A stretch of 64,000 nt of DNA from CAYGZA01 sp964354135 (lineage in GTDB: Bacteria; Planctomycetota; Planctomycetia; Pirellulales; Thermoguttaceae), in contig CAYGZA010000001.1 in NCBI GenBank assembly GCA_964354135.1, positions 24,143-88,142 on the forward strand, given 5' to 3'. The notes beneath the pieces are model-generated. The model worked only from the letters and a program-made list of their open reading frames with translations, was not told the origin of the DNA and did not search any database. How positions within the stretch are numbered: position 1 is the stretch's first letter; every line of letters begins with the position of its first letter. Both the position numbers and the translations under genes were made by a program. Below, piece after piece: positions 59,920 to 64,000 of the stretch.

Positions 59920-61298
59920 TCGCGCGGTTTGAATACGATGGGGACTTGAAGGACGCCTTGGCCCTTCAGGACCGGCTGTTCCAGGCCGGGCTGAGCGCCG
60001 AGGCGTGCGCGATGCGGGCCAAATTGTTCGCCCAGGCCGCCGCCGCGCTGGAGCAAGCAGGCGCCGCGGCCGGAGACGCCCGGCCCGCCGGGCTCTATGT
60101 CCCGGGGCGGATCGAGGTCCTCGGCAAGCACACCGATTACGCCGGCGGGCGGAGCCTGGTCGCGGCCGCCGAGCGGGGATTCTCGCTGGTGTACGCCCCC
60201 CGCGACGATTGCCGCGTGACGGTCCTGGACACGGTGCTCGGCGAGTCGATCGCGTACGAATTCGACGCGGACCTGATTCCCCGGGCCGGCCATTGGGGCA
60301 ATTACCCGATGACTGTGGCCCGGCGGATCGCGCGGAACTTTCCCGGGCCGCTCCGCGGGGTGAACATTGCCATCGCCAGCGACCTGCCGCCGGCGGCCGG
60401 GATGAGCAGCTCGAGCGCGTTTGTCGTCGCCGTCTTCTTGGCGCTTTCGGACGTGAACCGCCTGACGCCGCGGGAGGAGTTCCGCCGCAACGTCCGCAGC
60501 CCCATCGATCTGGCCGGATACCTGGCCACGATCGAGAACGGCCAGACCTTCGGCTCGCTCCAGGGAGACCGCGGCGTAGGAACGTTCGGCGGCAGCGAGG
60601 ACCATACGGCCATTCTCACCTGCCGGCCGGGCCGGATCAGCCAGTACGCCTATTGCCCGGTCCGCTTCGAACGGGAGATTCCGCTGCCGCCCGGCCACGT
60701 GTTCGCGGTCGGCGTCAGCGGCGTCGTGGCCGAGAAGACGGGGGCCGCGATGGCAAAGTACAACGCGGCGTCGCAAGCGGCCCGCAAGCTCGTCGAAGTG
60801 TGGCGCGAATCGGCCCGCCAGGACGACCCGCACCTTGCGGCGGTGCTTGCGAGGGGTCCCGCGGCCGTGGACTACCTGAAGAGCGCCGTCCAAACGAGAA
60901 TGGGGCGGGAAGCGGCGCCCTTGATTGCCCGGCTGGACCATTTCATCGCGGAGAACATCCAGATCCTGCCGGCGGCCGGCGCCGCCCTCCAGCGCGGCGA
61001 GCTGGAGGAGTTCGGCGACCTGGTGGACCAGTCGCAACGTGCCGCGGAGGAGCTCTTGGGCAACCAGGTGCCGGAGACGTCGTGCCTGGCCATCGGCGCC
61101 CGGGAGGCCGGGGCGGTCGCGGCCTCGGCGTTCGGGGCCGGGTTTGGCGGCGGCGTTTGGGCCCTGGTCGAGTGGTCCGGAGCGGATGCCTTTCTGGCCT
61201 CCTGGGCCGATTCCTACCGCCGGCGGTTCCCGCAGCACGCCGAGCATTGTTCGTTCTTCCTCACCGCGGCCGGCCCGGCAGCGTTCCGGATCGGCTGA
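59916..61298 (+). CDS. GHMP kinase of galactokinase type
   Basis: The 460-residue protein has the galactokinase signature APGRIEVLGKHTDYAGG-type: LYVPGRIEVLGKHTDYAGGRSLV near residue 60-82. The ATP loop LPPAAGMSSSSAFVVAV and the C-terminal GAGFGGGVWALVE motif complete the GHMP fold. DVNRLTPREEF and IENGQTFGSLQGDRGVGTFGGSEDHTAILTC correspond to the segment around the catalytic Asp (Glu-Asp-His here). It would phosphorylate a sugar at C1. It overlaps the nucleotidyltransferase gene by four bases (ATGA), suggesting translational coupling. Substrate may be galactose or another hexose. Confidence 0.9.
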   Translation: MIARFEYDGDLKDALALQDRLFQAGLSAEACAMRAKLFAQAAAALEQAGAAAGDARPAGLYVPGRIEVLGKHTDYAGGRSLVAAAERGFSLVYAPRDDCRVTVLDTVLGESIAYEFDADLIPRAGHWGNYPMTVARRIARNFPGPLRGVNIAIASDLPPAAGMSSSSAFVVAVFLALSDVNRLTPREEFRRNVRSPIDLAGYLATIENGQTFGSLQGDRGVGTFGGSEDHTAILTCRPGRISQYAYCPVRFEREIPLPPGHVFAVGVSGVVAEKTGAAMAKYNAASQAARKLVEVWRESARQDDPHLAAVLARGPAAVDYLKSAVQTRMGREAAPLIARLDHFIAENIQILPAAGAALQRGELEEFGDLVDQSQRAAEELLGNQVPETSCLAIGAREAGAVAASAFGAGFGGGVWALVEWSGADAFLASWADSYRRRFPQHAEHCSFFLTAAGPAAFRIG

Positions 61299-61302
61299 TT
61301 TC

Positions 61303-61430
61303 CAGTAGGACCGGCGTCTCGCCGGTCCAGAGCAACGCCACTTCCCCCGGGACCGGCGGGACGCCGGTCCTACTGCATTCTGCGGGACGCCGGTCCTGCT
61401 GCATTCTGCGGGACGCCGGTCCTACTGGGT
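61303..61430. repeat. CAGTAGGACCGGCG-type repeats with a 26-bp tandem
   Basis: Two arms CAGTAGGACCGGCGTC and GGACGCCGGTCCTACTG face each other. From 61375 two near-identical 26-base units GCATTCTGCGGGACGCCGG plus TCCT[A/G]CT follow. They belong to the family at 39001 and 49605. Confidence 0.75.
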
Positions 61431-61454
61431 TCTGCGCTGCGGTTTTGGAGTTGC

Positions 61455-61483
61455 TTGATCGCGGGGGCCGCCCCCAGTATACT
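61455..61483 (+). promoter_or_regulatory. Sigma-70-type promoter candidate for the symporter operon
   Basis: TTGATC (61455-61460) and TATACT (61478-61483) are 17 bases apart. The spacer GCGGGGGCCGCCCCCAG contains a G5/C5 inverted repeat, which could be an operator or a DNA hairpin. The start codon is about 90 bases on. Confidence 0.5.
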
Positions 61484-61574
61484 CGCCGCAAACTGCGCTG
61501 GACCGGCCGCGAGAAGACCGTCGCGGTTTGGGGCGGTTGGCCGGCGCCGCCGAGCATCCGAGGAGGTTCGCCCC

Positions 61575-63365
61575 ATGATGCCCATCGACTGGACGATCAT
61601 CGCCGTCTACATGGTCGGCTGCACCGTCGCCGGCATCTGGATGCAGCGCTACGTCCGCAACGTGGCCGATTTCGCCGTCGCGGGCCGGAAGATGGAACAA
61701 CACTTGGGCGTGGCGTCGCTGGCGGCCACCGAAGTGGGCATCGTTACGGTGATGTATACGGCCCAGATGGGCTTCGAAAACGGGCTGGCCGGGGCAACGC
61801 CCGGCGTGCTGACCGCCGCAGCCATGCTCGTCGTCGGGATCACGGGCTTCGTGATCGTGCCGCTGCGGAATGCCGGAGTCATGACCATTCCCGAGCTGTT
61901 CGAGAACCGCTTCGGCAAGCGGGTCCGCTGGCTGGCCGGCTTAGTTATCATCATCGGTGGCGTATTGAACATGGGGGTCTTCCTTCGCGCCGGCGGGGAC
62001 TTCCTCATGAACATCACCGGGATGGATTCCCAAGCGACTTTCGAGATCGCCTTGCTGGGAAGGCTCGGCTACTTGGAGATCATCATGACCGCCCTGTTGG
62101 GCATCGTGCTGATCTATACCGTGCTCGGCGGAATGCTCTCGGTCCTCATTACCGACTACCTCCAGTTTCTTGTCATGGGCCTGGGGATCGTGGTCACTTC
62201 GGTGCTGGTCGTGTGGAACGTGGGCTGGTTTGACTCCACCTCCGACTTTACCTCGCAGCTTTCCGCGGCGCACAAGACGGGGAGCGCGTACGCGGCCGCA
62301 GAGAGAGTCCTCGCAGAGCGAGTGAAAGCTACCGCGGAGGAGATCAAATCGGCCAGGGACCCCGAGGCCGCCAAGGAGTTTGAGAAGGCCCACGCCGAGG
62401 CAATGGGCGCCCTACTCAAGGCCTCGTCCGCCGAGTTGGCCAAGCAGTGGGTCCTGGTGGGCACCAAGCCCAAGGACCCGCCCAAGGCCCTCACCATGGC
62501 CCACCCCTTCAACCCGTTTGCCAATGAGAACCTGGGCTGGAAGTGGGTCCTGTGGCAGGCGATGACCTCTATTGCCGTGGTGACCACCTGGCAGACGACG
62601 ATCGCCCGCGTGCTCGCCGCCCGCGACTCGGGGACCGCTAAGAAGGTCTACCGCGGCGCGTGGTTCTATTGGGTCGGCCGGTGGTCCTTGCCGGGGCTCT
62701 GGGGCGCCGCCGCGTTTTGCTACTTCGCCACCCACGGCGGTTTACCGGCCGGCGTGGGGAGCGAGACGGCGATGCCGCGGTTTCTCGGGCTTACCCTGCC
62801 CACGATGTTCACCGGCTTCCTGGGCCTGATGATCGCCGCCATGCTGGCCGCCGAGATGTCGACCGACAGCGGGTATCTGCTCACGTGGGCCACCGTGATC
62901 TACAATGACCTGATCAACCCGTGCCTGCGGCGGCCGCTCTCGGAGCGGGCCCGACTCTTGACGGTCCGCGTGCTCGTCCTGGCGATCGGCGTATTCCTGG
63001 TGTTCTGGGGGCTGTGGTACCAGCCGCCTGGCAACATTTGGGAGTATCTGGCCATCACGGGCAACATCTATCTGGCCAGTCTCTTTGCCCTGTTGATCGG
63101 CGCCCTGTATTGGCGCGGGGCGAATAGCTGGGGCGCGATCTCGGCGATCGTCCTGGGCGCGGCAGGCCCGATCACCTTCTTGATCGTCAACGCCATCGTG
63201 GAGAAGGATTCGCCCTGGAGGATTCCGGGCGAAGTGAGCGGCCTGGCCGCTTTTGGATTTGCATTCGCGGGACTGGTGGTCGGGTCCCTGGTGGGCCGGG
63301 CCTACGGCCGCGGGCAGGCCGGCCCGATTCCCAATGCCCCGAAGACTGAGGAGACCGGACGATGA
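61575..63365 (+). CDS. Sodium:solute symporter family protein
   Basis: The 596-residue membrane protein has the SSS arrangement: DWTIIAVYMVGCTVAGIWMQRYV as helix 1, FAVAGRKMEQHLGVASLAATEVG, FVIVPLRNAGVMTIPELFENRFGKRVRWLAG (the typical T-I-P-E-x-x-E-x-R-F segment), and GIVLIYTVLGGMLSVLITDYLQFLVMG. A soluble insert at about residues 215-315 is rich in charged residues (RVLAERVKATAEEIKSARDPEAAKEFEKAHAEAMG). AGGAGG at 61561-61566 lies eight bases before ATG 61575. It likely brings a sugar or similar solute in with sodium. It overlaps a 44-residue gene by ATGA. Confidence 0.92.
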   Translation: MMPIDWTIIAVYMVGCTVAGIWMQRYVRNVADFAVAGRKMEQHLGVASLAATEVGIVTVMYTAQMGFENGLAGATPGVLTAAAMLVVGITGFVIVPLRNAGVMTIPELFENRFGKRVRWLAGLVIIIGGVLNMGVFLRAGGDFLMNITGMDSQATFEIALLGRLGYLEIIMTALLGIVLIYTVLGGMLSVLITDYLQFLVMGLGIVVTSVLVVWNVGWFDSTSDFTSQLSAAHKTGSAYAAAERVLAERVKATAEEIKSARDPEAAKEFEKAHAEAMGALLKASSAELAKQWVLVGTKPKDPPKALTMAHPFNPFANENLGWKWVLWQAMTSIAVVTTWQTTIARVLAARDSGTAKKVYRGAWFYWVGRWSLPGLWGAAAFCYFATHGGLPAGVGSETAMPRFLGLTLPTMFTGFLGLMIAAMLAAEMSTDSGYLLTWATVIYNDLINPCLRRPLSERARLLTVRVLVLAIGVFLVFWGLWYQPPGNIWEYLAITGNIYLASLFALLIGALYWRGANSWGAISAIVLGAAGPITFLIVNAIVEKDSPWRIPGEVSGLAAFGFAFAGLVVGSLVGRAYGRGQAGPIPNAPKTEETGR

Positions 63366-63496
63366 AAGACCCGTTCGCCTGGTTCTGGACGGCTATGATC
63401 TTCTCCTCGATCGCCTGGTACACCTTCCTGCTGTTCTACCTGGGGATCAAAGGAGGATTCGAGATTGCCCGGATGATCAAGGCCCTATCGAGGTAG
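63362..63496 (+). CDS. 44-residue membrane protein coupled to the symporter
   Basis: ATG 63362 lies in the ATGA overlap with the symporter stop. The product begins MKDPFAWFWTAMIFSSIAW, continues YTFLLFYLGIKGGFEI and ends ARMIKALSR. It has one hydrophobic helix, a GIKGG turn and a basic tail. I recall small accessory proteins of this size next to other SSS transporters; assignment rests on this context. It probably stays in the membrane beside the symporter and helps its stability or activity. Confidence 0.75.
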   Translation: MKDPFAWFWTAMIFSSIAWYTFLLFYLGIKGGFEIARMIKALSR

Positions 63497-63533
63497 CCTC
63501 AGCCGTCCGAGAAGACCTGACGGGCCGCCGATG

Positions 63534-64000
63534 CTATCCCGTGAGCAGTCCCAGTTGCCGAGGGTCGGGAACTGCAGGGGGCCATCGGCCGGAGATGTTG
63601 CATGACCCGGCCCGAATGTCAGGGTTCTTGCACGCGCAGACTCGGACTTCCAAGCCGTGGCGGCACGCGACGGAGCGGAGTCGATCCAGAATGTTGCGCC
63701 GGGCCTGCACGGGAAGTGCAAGCACGCGACTGTTGCCCGCATGGATCGCCAGATGCTCTCCGGCGGCAAACGAGCCCAACAGCCTATCGCGTGTCGGCTT
63801 GTCCGCGATGTGCCGCCGCAGCGATCCGATCACTGCCGGCCGGAGAAAGAGGACGCTGGCAGCAATCTTGCGCACGCTGATGCGAGCCAATGCCGCACAG
63901 AGCGGCTCCAAGCAGTCCGCACCGTCGGTCACGCCGGGCAAAACTGGGTCGAGCCTCGCCTCGACCGGGACGCCTGCGCCGATCAGCTCGGCCGCTTGCG
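63534..64000 (-). CDS. Radical SAM protein, C-terminal part (runs off the right edge)
   Basis: The minus-strand frame is open from base 64000 to a stop at 63534, giving about 155 residues. It contains QAAELIGAGVPVEARLDPVLPGVTDGADCLEPLCAALARISVRKIAASVLFLRPAV, and ends with VRVCACKNPDI and GSCNISG. The R-L-D/E-P-V-L-P-G-V segment and the Cys-rich tail resemble the SPL-like (spore-photoproduct-lyase-family) radical SAM proteins. The CxxxCxxC cluster is expected upstream, outside the window. The function cannot be named. It is convergent with the symporter operon, 37 bases away. Confidence 0.65.
   Translation of the reverse strand, partial: QAAELIGAGVPVEARLDPVLPGVTDGADCLEPLCAALARISVRKIAASVLFLRPAVIGSLRRHIADKPTRDRLLGSFAAGEHLAIHAGNSRVLALPVQARRNILDRLRSVACRHGLEVRVCACKNPDIRAGSCNISGRWPPAVPDPRQLGLLTG

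Noticed and set aside
54056..61298. Firm naming of gmhA, hddA and hddC
   Set aside because: Only the SIS protein looks like GmhA; the other two fit general sugar-activation families and are separated by unrelated genes.
1..64000. tRNA or rRNA genes
   Set aside because: No T-loop-like or rRNA segments were seen on reading the intergenic regions; a covariance-model search would be decisive.

Overview
The window looks like a chromosomal segment of a high-GC member of the Planctomycetota, most likely near Pirellulales. This rests on gene content: many secreted or Tat-exported Gfo/Idh/MocA oxidoreductases, a ThuA-like protein, PQQ-type propellers, a PmoA/DUF6807-type protein, a DUF1598-like protein, large secreted multi-domain glycosidases and TadG-like pseudopilins with a von Willebrand A domain. 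Many interspersed palindromic repeats fit the same picture. Operons are short and strands alternate. I saw no rRNA, tRNA, CRISPR array, replication origin or complete insertion sequence.

Layout. 1-5.1 kb: the start of an MMPL/RND exporter (cut by the left edge), an orphan trpD, a nucleoside hydrolase and a PQQ-like propeller protein. 5.4-9.2 kb: a Tat oxidoreductase plus ThuA-like pair, then a lactonase-type propeller. 9.4-16.3 kb (minus strand): a small membrane protein, a DUF1598-like secreted protein with an Asn/Gln repeat, dnaE and an FHA protein. 16.4-18.9 kb: a decayed GNAT acetyltransferase gene abutting a tightly packed, lower-GC three-gene cassette (two unknown proteins and a PIN-like nuclease). 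19.2-24.2 kb: an MBL-fold exonuclease-like protein and three Tad-like secreted/membrane proteins. 24.8-30.3 kb: a signalling block of HDOD protein, hybrid histidine kinase, REC-HD-GYP protein and REC-GGDEF protein, which suggests a phosphorelay coupled to cyclic-di-GMP. 30.3-31.3 kb: a toxin remnant between direct repeats and a lone PD-(D/E)XK-like protein.

31.4-41.8 kb: a carbohydrate region with a LamG-GH116 glycosidase, a TIM-barrel epimerase/isomerase, two Gfo/Idh/MocA proteins, a GH-like barrel and a DUF6807 protein. Two of these genes sit between inverted copies of an 86-bp palindromic element. 42-49.6 kb: a double-domain ABC permease, its ATPase, an OPT transporter and an S46 dipeptidyl-peptidase; together these suggest import of peptides or small solutes plus periplasmic peptide processing. 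49.8-64 kb: a glycosyltransferase, a very large secreted glycosidase-like protein, a phosphoheptose-isomerase-like SIS protein, two more oxidoreductases, an ArsM-like methyltransferase, a secreted esterase, a nucleotidyltransferase/GHMP-kinase pair for sugar activation, a sodium:solute symporter with a 44-residue membrane partner, and the end of a radical SAM protein cut by the right edge.

The best candidates for something undescribed are the cassette at 16.7-18.9 kb and the repeat-bounded sugar cassette at 34.9-37.1 kb. All functions are inferred from sequence reading alone; no database search was run.
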